Part shown: piece by piece, positions 34,622-43,161 of the stretch
Layout: each line of letters opens with the position of its first letter
Position numbering within the stretch: position 1 is the first letter of the stretch
Source: Marinosulfonomonas sp.
Lineage (GTDB): Bacteria > Pseudomonadota > Alphaproteobacteria > Rhodobacterales > Rhodobacteraceae
Length of the DNA: 47,483 nucleotides
Reading direction: 5' to 3'
Assembly (NCBI GenBank): GCA_015488685.1
Contig: WFNH01000007.1
Span: 1 to 47,483 of the forward strand
The notes under the pieces: model-generated
What the model was told of the DNA's origin: nothing
The model's database searches: none
What the model saw: the letters and a program-made list of their open reading frames with translations, nothing else
Program-made: the position numbers and the translations under genes

Positions 34622-35779
34622 TTAGTTCAAAAATCCGGGGGCGAAGAAATAGAAGGCATAGCCCAGCACCAGCGCGGGGAAGGAAGTATAGATCGTGGCC
34701 AGCAATGCGGCCTTTGGGTTCAGGGCGATGGCGGGGAACAGGGCGTCGCCGTCATTGGAAATCGCATTGGCGATCAGGGCGGAAAACGGCACGACACCGT
34801 TGATATACAATGTCGCCACCAGAATTTGCGGCCCGCAGCCGGGAATGAACCCGATCAGCACACCAATCAGCGGCATGGCGATGGCAACGGTTGAAAACAG
34901 TGCCCCGATATCAAGCCCCGAGAACGCCTCGATATAGCCATAGCCCAGATAGGCCACCAGCACCCAGATGGTGATAAAGGCGGTTTCCTCGGTGGCGCGG
35001 GTCAGGGCCGGATCGTCGGGGTGGGAAATGGCCTGCATCGGGGAAATCAGCCAGATCAGCAGGATCAACGCCATACCAGCCAGCGCGATGGCCATGCCGA
35101 TTGTGACCATCAAAGGCGACGGAACAACCTGAAATGCATCCAGCAGGCCCAAACCCAAACCGGGCACGGCAATCGCCGCAAACAGTTTGTCGCGACGGCG
35201 GATTTTGCCGATACGCACGCCCAGTTCGCAACTGGCATTGGCGCGGCCGGGGATATGTTTTTTGTGGAAACGGTCAACAATCAGTCCGGTGACGATGCCC
35301 GCTACCAGCGAAAGGGGCAGGATAACGGCGGCAGTCAGCGGTTTTGTGGCAATCAGCAAAAACGCGGCATCGCCCATGGTGCCGGTCAGGGCGGCCACCA
35401 GTGCGCCCAGTGTTACGTTGCCTGATGAATAGGCCGAGGTCACGATGATTGCCCCTGCGCAACCGGGTGACATGCCCAACAGGGCGGCAATCGGGATTTG
35501 CAGGAATGTCTGGCGGCGCAAGAAATCGCCCAGATTGACGTTGAAAAACCGCTCGCTGCCGTAAACCAGCATCAGGGTAGCCGCGACAAACACCGATACG
35601 CCGACATAGGCGTCATGCATCAATCCGCGTGTGACCTGTCCGACTGCGCCGGGCCAAAGGGCCAGAATGACCAGTATCATGACAATGGCTGTGCGCGGTT
35701 TGTGCAGCGGGTTATACCTGCGCAACAGTGCAGCGGGACTGCGTGAAGGTATGCCGAGTTTTGCGGTCTGGGTGGTCAT
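34622..35779 (-). CDS. Ten-TM putative heavy-metal or manganese exporter (DUF2899/ArsP_2-like)
   Basis: A 385-aa integral membrane protein with about ten hydrophobic segments in two related halves. The first half has LGMSPGCAGAIIVTSAYSSG then GDAAFLLIATKP; the second repeats the theme as GFIPGCGPQILVATLY then NDGDALFPAIAL. The paired PGC motifs in each half suggest a pseudo-symmetric transporter with cysteine or glycine-lined pores. The family is annotated as putative heavy-metal or manganese transporter. RFHKKHI between the halves is a possible metal-sensing loop. The start at 35779 is chosen because upstream frame residues are unrelated. A Fur-like box stands 40 bp upstream. Confidence 0.75.
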   Translation of the reverse strand: MTTQTAKLGIPSRSPAALLRRYNPLHKPRTAIVMILVILALWPGAVGQVTRGLMHDAYVGVSVFVAATLMLVYGSERFFNVNLGDFLRRQTFLQIPIAALLGMSPGCAGAIIVTSAYSSGNVTLGALVAALTGTMGDAAFLLIATKPLTAAVILPLSLVAGIVTGLIVDRFHKKHIPGRANASCELGVRIGKIRRRDKLFAAIAVPGLGLGLLDAFQVVPSPLMVTIGMAIALAGMALILLIWLISPMQAISHPDDPALTRATEETAFITIWVLVAYLGYGYIEAFSGLDIGALFSTVAIAMPLIGVLIGFIPGCGPQILVATLYINGVVPFSALIANAISNDGDALFPAIALNPKAALLATIYTSFPALVLGYAFYFFAPGFLN

Positions 35780-35818
35780 GGCAGGTGTTCCGACTCTATT
35801 TCTGACAATAGCCCTATG

Positions 35819-35837
35819 GATAATGAGAATGAGTTGC
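35819..35837. promoter_or_regulatory. Fur-family box upstream of the metal exporter
   Basis: The 19 bases starting GATAATGAGAATGAG match the E. coli Fur consensus (GATAATGATAATCATTATC) at 14 positions. The site lies 40 bp upstream of the exporter start and 114 bp before the divergent thioesterase gene. In alphaproteobacteria the manganese regulator Mur and Fur use similar sites, which suits an exporter of this family. Confidence 0.45.
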
Positions 35838-35950
35838 AAGTTATTTTCGAGTGAAACAGTCGGGTATAATGTCGCAGATAGGGCTTGCGCTAATTTGCGG
35901 AGGGCGAAATAACAAAAGCGCGACATCTTTTTTGGACAAGGAGCGGGCGC

Positions 35951-36409
35951 GTGACAACAACGAAACCTCTTGATGGCAAGGCGCGGGGCAGTCTGATCCG
36001 GCAAGCTTTTGCCGCGATGCCGCATTTTCAGGCGCTGGGCATGGAGCTGGGCAAGATTGCCGATGGCAAGGCCGAAATCTCGATGGCATATGACGAACGC
36101 TTTATCGGTGATCCGGAAACCGGCGTGATTTCCGGCGGTGCGGTTTCGGCGCTGATGGACACCACCAGCGGGGCGGCGGTGATGTGCCATCCGACCGGCA
36201 CCATGGGTACGGCCACGCTGGATTTGCGCATTGACTATATGCGCCCTGCCACGCCGGGGCAGCGGATCACGGCACATGCCGAATGTTACCATGTGACCCG
36301 CACGGTTGCCTTTGTGCGCGCCACCGCCACGGACGAGGATACAGACCGTCCTGTGGCCACGGCCACCGGCACCTTTACCATCCAGCGCGAAGAGGGGGGC
36401 AAGAAATGA
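35951..36409 (+). CDS. PaaI-type hotdog thioesterase, first of a tandem pair
   Basis: A 152-aa acyl-CoA thioesterase-like hotdog protein. MPHFQALGMELGKIADGKAEISM opens the fold, and VISGGAVSALMDTTSGAAVM carries the conserved Gly-Gly and catalytic Asp region on the long central helix. TATLDLRIDYMRPATPGQRITAHAE completes the sheet. The start is GTG at 35951, nine bases after AAGGAG. Its stop overlaps the next thioesterase start (ATGA), so the two may pair into a heteromer. The substrate is not shown by the sequence. Confidence 0.88.
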   Translation: MTTTKPLDGKARGSLIRQAFAAMPHFQALGMELGKIADGKAEISMAYDERFIGDPETGVISGGAVSALMDTTSGAAVMCHPTGTMGTATLDLRIDYMRPATPGQRITAHAECYHVTRTVAFVRATATDEDTDRPVATATGTFTIQREEGGKK

Positions 36410-36903
36410 ACCGAGGACGTCCCGAACCCGTGCAAGTGATCAAACAACGGCGCGATGCGGCGCTGACCTCTTTGGTTGATGGTGTGCCCTATGCGAAATT
36501 TCTGGGGATCAGTTTTGACCGGCGCGGGGATGAATTGACTGCCGTCCTGCCGTTTGATGAAAAACTGATCGGCAACCAGATGCTACCAGCCATTCATGGC
36601 GGGGTAACAGCCGCCTTTCTGGAAATCACGGCCGTGATCGGCCTGAGCTGGCAAATGCTGTGGAACGACATTGAAAGCGGCGATGCAGGCGGGGATATGG
36701 CCCTGCCACGAATGCCCAAAACGATTGATTTCACCATAGATTACCTGCGCAGCGGTCTGCCACGCGATGCCTATGCGCGGGCACGGGTGAACCGTTCCGG
36801 CCGGCGCTATGCCTCGGTGCATGTCGAGGGGTGGCAGGACAACCGGCAACGCCTTTTTGCGCAGGCCACGGGGCATTTTTTGATGCCACAGCGGGATGAG
36901 TGA
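36406..36903 (+). CDS. PaaI-type hotdog thioesterase, second of a tandem pair
   Basis: A 165-aa hotdog protein related to the preceding gene. VPYAKFLGISFDRRGDELTAVLPF leads into IHGGVTAAFLEITAVIGLSW, where HGG and the Glu of FLEIT replace the SGG and Asp of its neighbour. IDFTIDYLRSGLPRDAYARARV and the ATGHFLMP end follow. The start overlaps the upstream stop by four bases and the stop lies eight bases inside the MATE gene, so three genes are translated from overlapping ends. A heteromeric thioesterase feeding or protecting a pump is possible, but that is inference. Confidence 0.86.
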   Translation: MNRGRPEPVQVIKQRRDAALTSLVDGVPYAKFLGISFDRRGDELTAVLPFDEKLIGNQMLPAIHGGVTAAFLEITAVIGLSWQMLWNDIESGDAGGDMALPRMPKTIDFTIDYLRSGLPRDAYARARVNRSGRRYASVHVEGWQDNRQRLFAQATGHFLMPQRDE

Positions 36904-38218
36904 TACACAAACAGGCGCGCTGACCCATTCCCGCGTTCTGAAAATTGCCTTTCCGATTGTGCTGTCCAACGCCACGGTGCCTATTCTGGGGGCGGTGGAT
37001 ACCGGTGTGGTCGGGCAAATGGGGCAGGCCGCCCCGATTGGTGCGGTTGGGATTGGCGCGGTGATACTGGGCGCGCTTTACTGGTTCTTCGGTTTCCTGC
37101 GGATGGGCACTTCGGGCATGGCGGCGCAGGCCCACGGCGCAGGCGACAGGGCCGAGGTCGTCGCCCTTCTGATGCGTGCACTGATGATCGGCTTTGCCGC
37201 TGGCATCGGAATTATCCTGTTGCAATTACCACTGTTCTGGATGGCGTTTCAGGCCTCGCCTGCCTCGCCCGAGGTGGAAAGCATGGCGCGGGAGTATATG
37301 CGGATCAGGGTCTGGTCGGCCCCTGCCGCTGTGGCCCTCTATGGTGTAAACGGCTGGCTGATCGCGCAGGAACGAACCCGTGCGGTGCTGGTGTTGCAAT
37401 TGTGGATGAACGGGCTGAACATCGGGCTGGACCTGTGGTTCGTGCTTGGCCTTGGTTGGGGTGTTGGCGGTGTTGCCTTTGCTACTTTTCTGGCGGAATG
37501 GAGCGGGCTGGCGCTGGGCCTTTGGCTGTGTCGTCCGGCATTTATTGGCCGGATGTGGCGCAACTGGGCGGTTGTGTTCGATGTCGCGCGGCTAAAGGCG
37601 ATGACGGTGGTGAACACAGATATCCTGATCCGCTCGGTGTTCTTGCAGATCATCTTTATCTCGTTTCTGTTCTTTGGTGCGGATTTTGGCGATGTGCCGC
37701 TGGCGGCCAACCAGATATTGCTGCAGTTCCTTGAAATAACTGCCTATGCGCTGGACGGGTTTGCCTTTGCGGCCGAAGCCATCGTCGGGCAGGCCCTGGG
37801 ATCACGCAACCGTGCGGTCTTGCGTCGTGGGGCAATACTGACCAGTTCATGGGGGTTGATCTGCGTGACCGGCCTGTCGCTTGTGTTCTGGATTTATGGC
37901 GGGCGGATCATTGACGTTATGACCACCGCGCCAGAGGTGCGCAACGAAGCGCGACACTATCTGGTTTACATGATTGCCTCGCCAATAATCGGCGTTGCGG
38001 CGTGGATGTTTGACGGGATATTCATCGGCGCCACCCGTTCACGGGATATGCGCAATATGATGATCGTGTCGTTTATCGTTTATGCGGTATCTCTTGCGGT
38101 TCTGGTACCGCTGTTCGGCAATCACGGGCTGTGGCTGTCTTTGCTGATATCGTTCATCGCCCGCGGGGTGACGCTGGGAATGAAATATCCGGCACTGGAG
38201 GCACAGGCAGGAAAATAG
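36896..38218 (+). CDS. MATE-family multidrug efflux transporter (DinF-like)
   Basis: A 440-aa polytopic protein with about 12 helices in two homologous halves. IAFPIVLSNATVPILGAVDTGVVG is the usual first-helix block, with the Asp in VDTGVV used for cation coupling in the DinF branch. FGFLRMGTSGMAAQAHGAGD and the second-half TAYALDGFAFAAEAIVGQALGS are also standard. Drug or metabolite export coupled to H+ or Na+ is expected. It begins eight bases before the end of the upstream thioesterase. The hairpin-GTATTT element stands right after its stop. Confidence 0.9.
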   Translation: MSDTQTGALTHSRVLKIAFPIVLSNATVPILGAVDTGVVGQMGQAAPIGAVGIGAVILGALYWFFGFLRMGTSGMAAQAHGAGDRAEVVALLMRALMIGFAAGIGIILLQLPLFWMAFQASPASPEVESMAREYMRIRVWSAPAAVALYGVNGWLIAQERTRAVLVLQLWMNGLNIGLDLWFVLGLGWGVGGVAFATFLAEWSGLALGLWLCRPAFIGRMWRNWAVVFDVARLKAMTVVNTDILIRSVFLQIIFISFLFFGADFGDVPLAANQILLQFLEITAYALDGFAFAAEAIVGQALGSRNRAVLRRGAILTSSWGLICVTGLSLVFWIYGGRIIDVMTTAPEVRNEARHYLVYMIASPIIGVAAWMFDGIFIGATRSRDMRNMMIVSFIVYAVSLAVLVPLFGNHGLWLSLLISFIARGVTLGMKYPALEAQAGK

Positions 38219-38226
38219 AGTCTATG

Positions 38227-38258
38227 CCTGCGGCGCAGGTATTTAAGAAAAGAAGAAG
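38227..38258 (+). repeat. Hairpin plus GTATTT purine-tail element, copy 3
   Basis: CCTGCGGCGCAGG (38227-38239) is followed directly by GTATTTAAGAAAAGAAG and AAG, with the tail identical to copy 2. It begins eight bases after the MATE stop in the sense direction and ends just before the arsC stop on the other strand. Confidence 0.7.
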
Positions 38259-38261
38259 GGC

Positions 38262-38600
38262 CTAGAGAATATCCAGTACGGATTCTGGCGGGCGGCCAAG
38301 GGCGGCTTTGCCGTCTTTGATCACCACGGGTCGTTCAACCAGTTTTGGGTTTTCGGCCATGGCTTTGATCAATGTGTCCTCGTCTGCATCCTTCAGACCC
38401 AGCTCCTTGAACAGTGCTTCGCCTTTGCGGATCAGTTTTTCTGCGGGGATGCCCAGCTGCGCCAGCACTTCGCGGATTTCCGATTCAGACGGGGCGTTGT
38501 CCAGATAGCGGCGAATGTCGGGGGTGATGCCGGCCTCCTCGATCAGGGCCAGCGTGGCGCGGGATTTGCTGCAACGGGGGTTGTGCCAGATGGTTGTCAT
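38262..38600 (-). CDS. arsC: Arsenate reductase (glutaredoxin-type) family protein
   Basis: A 112-aa thioredoxin-fold protein of the ArsC/Spx family. The N-terminus [21 protein letters not shown] has the catalytic Cys10 followed by [26 protein letters not shown] near the end carries the conserved RP and arginine. ArsC proteins reduce arsenate to arsenite with glutathione and glutaredoxin. The single CxxS-like motif fits that type rather than Spx. Its start overlaps the pyrD stop by four bases, an unexpected partner for an arsenic gene, so its real role may be another thiol chemistry. Confidence 0.87.
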   Translation of the reverse strand: MTTIWHNPRCSKSRATLALIEEAGITPDIRRYLDNAPSESEIREVLAQLGIPAEKLIRKGEALFKELGLKDADEDTLIKAMAENPKLVERPVVIKDGKAALGRPPESVLDIL

Positions 38601-39655
38601 AGCCAGTCCTTTCGTCCTGTTCCGATAGCGTCGGAGAGTTTATAGAATTTGTCGCGCGCCAGCAGGTCGTCAAGGCCACGGGTGATTTCATCGACCAGCG
38701 ACAGCCCTTGGAAGACCATCGCGGAATAAAGTTGCACCGCCGAGGCTCCGGCGCGGATTTTCTGATAGGCCTGTTCGGCCGAGCCAACGCCGCCGACGCC
38801 GATCAGGGGGATTTTGCCATTTGTCAGTTCCGAAAGCTGCGCCAGAACGCGGGTGGATTTTTCAAATAGCGGCTCGCCCGACAAACCACCTGTTTCATCG
38901 CGGTGGCGGCTGGTCAGCCCGTCGCGCGACAGGGTGGTGTTGGTGGCGATGACGGCATCAATGCCGGTTTCGCGGGCTACCTCGGCCACATCGGCCAGTT
39001 CCTGTTCGTTCAGATCGGGCGCAATTTTCAGGAACACGGGGATCGGGTGGGGCAGGCCATCGCGCACCTTCAGCACGCCGTTCAACAGGGCGCTCAGCGC
39101 CTCTTTGCCTTGCAAATCGCGCAGGCGTTCGGTGTTGGGGGAGGACACATTCACCGTGGCAAAATCAATATCCCCGCCGCAGTATCCCAGCACCTTGGCA
39201 AAATCCGCGGCGCGGTCGTCGCTGTCCTTGTTCGCGCCAAGGTTCAGGCCGATCACCGCATCACCGGTATATTGCACCAGCCGTCGCCCGATCGCCTGCA
39301 TCCCGTCGTTATTGAACCCGAAACGGTTGATCACCGCCTTGTCTTCACTCAGGCGGAACAGGCGCGGTTTGAGGTTGCCCGGTTGCGGGCGCGGGGTGGC
39401 AGCGCCGACCTCGAGAAAACCGAAACCGGCGCGGGACAGTGGCGAAAGGGCCACGGCATTTTTGTCAAAACCGGCAGCAAGGCCGACGGGGTTGGGTAGC
39501 TTCAGTCCCGCAACCGTGGTGCGCAGGCGGGGCGAGGTATAGACACCGGGCAGCGGCACCAGCCTGCTGTTCAGCGCCTTGAGCGACAGGGCGTGCGCCT
39601 GTTCCGGGTCCAGCCGGTGCAGGGCCGCAATACCAAGGCGCTCGACCAGCTTCAT
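38597..39655 (-). CDS. pyrD: Dihydroorotate dehydrogenase (quinone), class 2
   Basis: A 352-aa FMN enzyme of pyrimidine synthesis that oxidises dihydroorotate to orotate and passes electrons to quinone at the membrane. The N-terminal helix pair ([21 protein letters not shown]) is the membrane-binding region of class 2 enzymes. [40 protein letters not shown] (catalytic Ser) and [19 protein letters not shown] (FMN phosphate site) are present. Length is standard. Its start overlaps by four bases the end of the DUF952 frame upstream, and its stop overlaps arsC. Confidence 0.94.
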   Translation of the reverse strand: MKLVERLGIAALHRLDPEQAHALSLKALNSRLVPLPGVYTSPRLRTTVAGLKLPNPVGLAAGFDKNAVALSPLSRAGFGFLEVGAATPRPQPGNLKPRLFRLSEDKAVINRFGFNNDGMQAIGRRLVQYTGDAVIGLNLGANKDSDDRAADFAKVLGYCGGDIDFATVNVSSPNTERLRDLQGKEALSALLNGVLKVRDGLPHPIPVFLKIAPDLNEQELADVAEVARETGIDAVIATNTTLSRDGLTSRHRDETGGLSGEPLFEKSTRVLAQLSELTNGKIPLIGVGGVGSAEQAYQKIRAGASAVQLYSAMVFQGLSLVDEITRGLDDLLARDKFYKLSDAIGTGRKDWL

Positions 39656-39990
39656 GTCATTTCTGCCGGAAAGATATGCGCCCCGTTTTCAAAGGGCAGC
39701 GGTTTGGCCCATAGCACCTCGGCACGTTTCAAGGGCCGGTAGAGATGCGGGAACAGATCACCCCCGCGCTAGGGCTCCCATTTCAGCGCCTCGCCCATAT
39801 TGTCAGCCTCAAAAGCGACCAGCATCAGGCCATCCACACCGGCAAAATATTTAGCTGCGGTTTCGCCGGCCTGGGCGGCGGTGGAAAAGTGGATAAACCC
39901 GTCGGCCAGATCAATCGGCGCGCCAAGGGTTTCGCCTTTTTCATCAAGTTCAGCCCATTCGGACCCGAGGAAGATTTTATAAATTTGCAT
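39652..39990 (-). pseudogene. DUF952 protein gene interrupted by an in-frame TAG
   Basis: The frame starts at 39990 (MQIYKIFLGSEWAELDEKGE) and is a normal DUF952 protein up to LKWEP. A TAG then stands at codon 74 (39769-39771). After it the same frame continues with the rest of the domain ([38 protein letters not shown]) to a TGA at 39652-39654 that overlaps the pyrD start exactly like the other junctions of this operon. A full-length protein would have 112 aa, the normal family size. One base change, TCG to TAG, would explain it. Either the gene is freshly broken or the base call is wrong. Function of DUF952 is unknown. Confidence 0.85.
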
Positions 39991-40094
39991 GGGGGTGACA
40001 TGCCGTTTTGAAGCGCAATCGTCAAGGCTTTGACTCTTGGGGGATACATCGCCACGATACGCGGTGAATCAGTTCACTCAACAGGGGGATTCCC

Positions 40095-41630
40095 ATGCTT
40101 ACTCGTACCAAAACCACCTTTCGAAGCCTGACGGCGGCGATTCTGGGCGGCACCGCGATTGCAGCGGCCACGCTGGCGCCAGCCTATGCCGAAGAGCCGA
40201 TCAAGATCACTATTCTGGGTGTTGGCGATATTTACCAGTTCGACGGGGAAGGTGACCAAGGCGGTTTTGCGCGTCTGAATGCGGTAGCCAAGGCCGAGCG
40301 CGCGGCCAACCCGAATACGATCTATGTGTTTGATGGCGATATGCTGTCGCCATCCATCCTTTCAGGGTTTGATCACGGCCAGAATACCATCGAGCTGACC
40401 AATCTGGTGCCGTTTGACATTGCCGTTCCGGGCAATCACGAGTTTGATTTCGGCGTGGACAATTTCCTCGAAAAAATGGCGGCCTCGAAATATCCATGGG
40501 CGGCGATCAACATTACCAATGGTGATGGCACGCCGGTTGAAGGTCTTGGCGGTGTGATGTGGAAGGAAATCGAAGGGCTGAAGATTGCCCTGATTCCGGT
40601 GGCGCAGGACACAACGCCCGAGGTGACCAGTTCAGGTGATCTGAAATTCGCGTCAACTGTTGAGAGCGGTGTTGCCGCAGCCAAGGCGGCGCGCGGTGAA
40701 GGTGCCGATTTGGTGATTGGCGTGGTGCAAACCGATATGTCCAACGACCGCAAGCTGATTGCCAGCGGCGCGTTTGATGTGATCATGTCTGGCGATGACC
40801 ACTCTTATGGCACCTCTTATGACGGGCGCACGGCCTATGTGGAAACCTCGATTGACGGGCGGTTTCTGTCCCCGCTGGATTTGACCGTGACAATCGGTGA
40901 ATCGCATGGCAAACGCAAGGTGCGCTGGACCCCGAATTTCCGCTTTATCAACACAGCGAATGTGGCCCCTGATCCGGAATCACAGGCCATAGTCGAAAAG
41001 TTTGAAAAGCAGTTGGACGAAAGCCTGAATATCGAAATCGGCGCGACCCAAGGGCCGCTGGATTCGCGCCGCAACGTGGTGCGTGGAGAGGAATCGGCGA
41101 TGGGTGATCTGATTGCCGATGCGATCCGCGATGCCACTGGGGCCGATATTGCCATCGCAAACGGCGGCGGTATCCGCGGGGATCGCACCTATGATGCGGG
41201 CACTGTCCTGACCCGCCGCGATATTCTGACAGAACTGCCGTTTGGCAACGTCACGGTGCTGACGGAACTGCCGGGCAGTCAGGTTCTGGCCGCGCTGGAA
41301 AACGGGGTTAGCCAAGTGGAAAAAGGCGCAGGCCGGTTCCCGCAGGTTTCTGGCATGACCTATGTTTATGATCCCAGCGCGCCTGCCGGTTCGCGTATTG
41401 CCTCGGTTAAAATTGGCGGCGAAGATCTGGATATCGACAAGACCTACAAACTGGCGACCAATGATTACATTCTGGCCGGCGGTGACGGGTATAGCGCCCT
41501 TGGCGGCGGGCGTTTGTTGATTGACAAGGCAAACGGCAATCTGATGGCCAATGACGTGATCAACTATGTAATCAAGAACGGTGGCGTGACTGCCTCGGTC
41601 GAAGGCCGGATCAAAACCGTTGGTAACTAA
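40095..41630 (+). CDS. Secreted 5'-nucleotidase/metallophosphatase family protein with altered metal ligands
   Basis: A 511-aa periplasmic protein with a signal peptide (about 1-32, cut near APAYA-EE). The N-terminal calcineurin-like domain keeps FDGDMLSP and the GNHEFDFG box, and the C-terminal 5'-nucleotidase domain keeps NGGGIRGDRTYDAGTV and the nucleoside-stacking region AGGDGYSALGGG. Several metal-binding histidines are changed: DxH at the start reads GDIYQF, the THxG turn reads VVQTDM, and the GHxH block reads SGDDHSYG. The catalytic His-Asp pair in GNHEFD remains. It could be a divergent phosphatase with a different metal site. The ATG follows AGGGGGATTCCC. Confidence 0.8.
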   Translation: MLTRTKTTFRSLTAAILGGTAIAAATLAPAYAEEPIKITILGVGDIYQFDGEGDQGGFARLNAVAKAERAANPNTIYVFDGDMLSPSILSGFDHGQNTIELTNLVPFDIAVPGNHEFDFGVDNFLEKMAASKYPWAAINITNGDGTPVEGLGGVMWKEIEGLKIALIPVAQDTTPEVTSSGDLKFASTVESGVAAAKAARGEGADLVIGVVQTDMSNDRKLIASGAFDVIMSGDDHSYGTSYDGRTAYVETSIDGRFLSPLDLTVTIGESHGKRKVRWTPNFRFINTANVAPDPESQAIVEKFEKQLDESLNIEIGATQGPLDSRRNVVRGEESAMGDLIADAIRDATGADIAIANGGGIRGDRTYDAGTVLTRRDILTELPFGNVTVLTELPGSQVLAALENGVSQVEKGAGRFPQVSGMTYVYDPSAPAGSRIASVKIGGEDLDIDKTYKLATNDYILAGGDGYSALGGGRLLIDKANGNLMANDVINYVIKNGGVTASVEGRIKTVGN

Positions 41631-41652
41631 GCCAGACAGATAACAGATAGAA

Positions 41653-41684
41653 ACACCCCGCGCCGCAAGTCGCGGGGTGTTTTG
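41653..41684 (+). terminator. Intrinsic terminator after the nucleotidase gene
   Basis: ACACCCCGCG (41653-41662) pairs with CGCGGGGTGT (41671-41680) around an 8-nt loop and is followed by TTTGCATTTT, 23 nt after the stop codon. Confidence 0.8.
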
Positions 41685-41714
41685 CATTTTGCATGGGCCT
41701 GTTAGAGTATATCC

Positions 41715-42377
41715 ATGTGTGGACGATTTTCCCTGTTACTGCCGGTGGGCGCGATGGCGCAGATGTTTGCGGCGCTGCCTGCGAATAATCTGCCCGTGAC
41801 CCCGAATTACAACATTTGCCCGACGAACAACGTGTCCGCCGTGGTCAGTGGCGAAGGGCGGCGGCTGGTTTCGATGCGTTGGGGGTTTGTGCCGCAGTGG
41901 TATAAAACGCCAACCGATGGCCCGCTGCTGATCAACGCACGGGCGGAAACGCTGGCTGAAAAGCCCGCCTTTCGCGATGCCTGTCGCAGTCGGCGGTGCC
42001 TGATCCCCGCCACCGGCTTTTATGAATGGAGCAAGGGCGAGGGTGGTGCGCGTCTGCCGTGGTATATCTATCGCGAGGATGGCACGCCGGTGGTATTCGC
42101 CGGTATCTGGCAGCGCTGGGACAAAGGGGATGCCCCAATGGATACCTGCGCGATTGTCACCACGGGGGCGAATGACGAAATGGCGATGGTGCATCACCGG
42201 ATGCCGGTGATCCTGCCGCCGGACCAATGGGGGCTGTGGCTGGGCGAGGAAGGCAAGGGGGCTGCAACATTGATGCAGCCCGCCCCTGACGGGGTGCTGC
42301 GCAAGCATCGGGTCGGCACAGCGGTGAATTCGAACAAGGCGCAAGGGCCGGAATTGATCAAGCCGCTAGAATCGTAG
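41715..42377 (+). CDS. SOS response-associated peptidase (SRAP/YedK family)
   Basis: A 220-aa SRAP protein that caps abasic sites in single-stranded DNA by a thiazolidine bond to its N-terminal cysteine. MCGRFSL gives Cys2 after removal of Met. INARAETLAEKPAFRDA carries the conserved Asn and Glu, RCLIPATGFYEW is the core block, and MVHHRMPVIL has the active-site histidine. All key residues are present and the length is standard. No LexA site was recognised upstream. Its last 12 bases overlap the end of the convergent dimethylarginine hydrolase gene. Confidence 0.92.
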   Translation: MCGRFSLLLPVGAMAQMFAALPANNLPVTPNYNICPTNNVSAVVSGEGRRLVSMRWGFVPQWYKTPTDGPLLINARAETLAEKPAFRDACRSRRCLIPATGFYEWSKGEGGARLPWYIYREDGTPVVFAGIWQRWDKGDAPMDTCAIVTTGANDEMAMVHHRMPVILPPDQWGLWLGEEGKGAATLMQPAPDGVLRKHRVGTAVNSNKAQGPELIKPLES

Positions 42378-43145
42378 CGACAGGCAGGACATGCCGCCGT
42401 CCAGTTTGGCATATTCCGTATTGTCGATTTCCCGCACCTCGTAACCGGCATCATACAGCCGCTTGGCCGTGTTCGGGAAACCGGCGGCCATGATCACGAA
42501 TTGATTAAAGCGGATGGCGTTTGCCGCCGCCTCTTCCCCGTCTGCCGTATAGATCACCTTGTAGTCGTCGAAACACCCCGATGCGGCTAGGCGCGGGGTG
42601 GACAGGATGGTTTCCCCGTCCAGAAGGGAACAATCGGTTTTGAAGTGCAACACGCCTGCGGGAACGGAAATGGCACGCACCTTGTAGCCCCAGTCGCGCA
42701 CCAGCCGGGCCAACTCATCCATACCGGCCTGATTTGTGCGCTCCGACAGGCCGACCAGAATTTCCTTTGGCGTGACCAGAATATCCCCGCCCTCGATTGT
42801 GCCCGGGCCTTTGATCTGGCGCACATCGTTATAGTGATTGCGCAGGGAAGGGGCCATTTCGGCCACCTCGCCCGCGCGGCTGACCGCACCCGAGCGCATC
42901 AGGATGGCTCCTTGGGGCAGGCAAAGGGCGGTGTCCTCGACAAACACACAGTCGGGATAGGCGGGCAGGGGTGGCAGGGTAACCACATCGGCACCGGTTT
43001 CGCGCAGGGTGGCGACATAGGCGTCATGGGCGGCCTGCATACGTTCCAGATCGGGCGTGCCTGTGTCAATGGCACGCAGGCCTTTGGTGATGCTGGCGGC
43101 GGGTTTGCGGGTGATGGCGTGGCGGAATTGATATGTCGGGTTCAT
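42366..43145 (-). CDS. ddaH: Dimethylarginine dimethylaminohydrolase
   Basis: A 259-aa amidinotransferase-fold enzyme that splits N-omega-methylated arginines to citrulline and methylamines. YPDCVFVEDTALCLP holds the conserved Asp/Glu, EGGDILVT the substrate-binding turn, and LHFKTDCSLLDGETIL the catalytic histidine. Cys254 in LDGGMSCLSLRF is the nucleophile, so the set is complete. It is the last gene of the minus-strand dynamin/ParA cluster, 16 nt after the M41-like gene, though its metabolic role has no obvious link. The ATG at 43145 is the only credible start. Confidence 0.92.
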   Translation of the reverse strand: MNPTYQFRHAITRKPAASITKGLRAIDTGTPDLERMQAAHDAYVATLRETGADVVTLPPLPAYPDCVFVEDTALCLPQGAILMRSGAVSRAGEVAEMAPSLRNHYNDVRQIKGPGTIEGGDILVTPKEILVGLSERTNQAGMDELARLVRDWGYKVRAISVPAGVLHFKTDCSLLDGETILSTPRLAASGCFDDYKVIYTADGEEAAANAIRFNQFVIMAAGFPNTAKRLYDAGYEVREIDNTEYAKLDGGMSCLSLRF

Positions 43146-43161
43146 GCCGCGTATTCAAACG

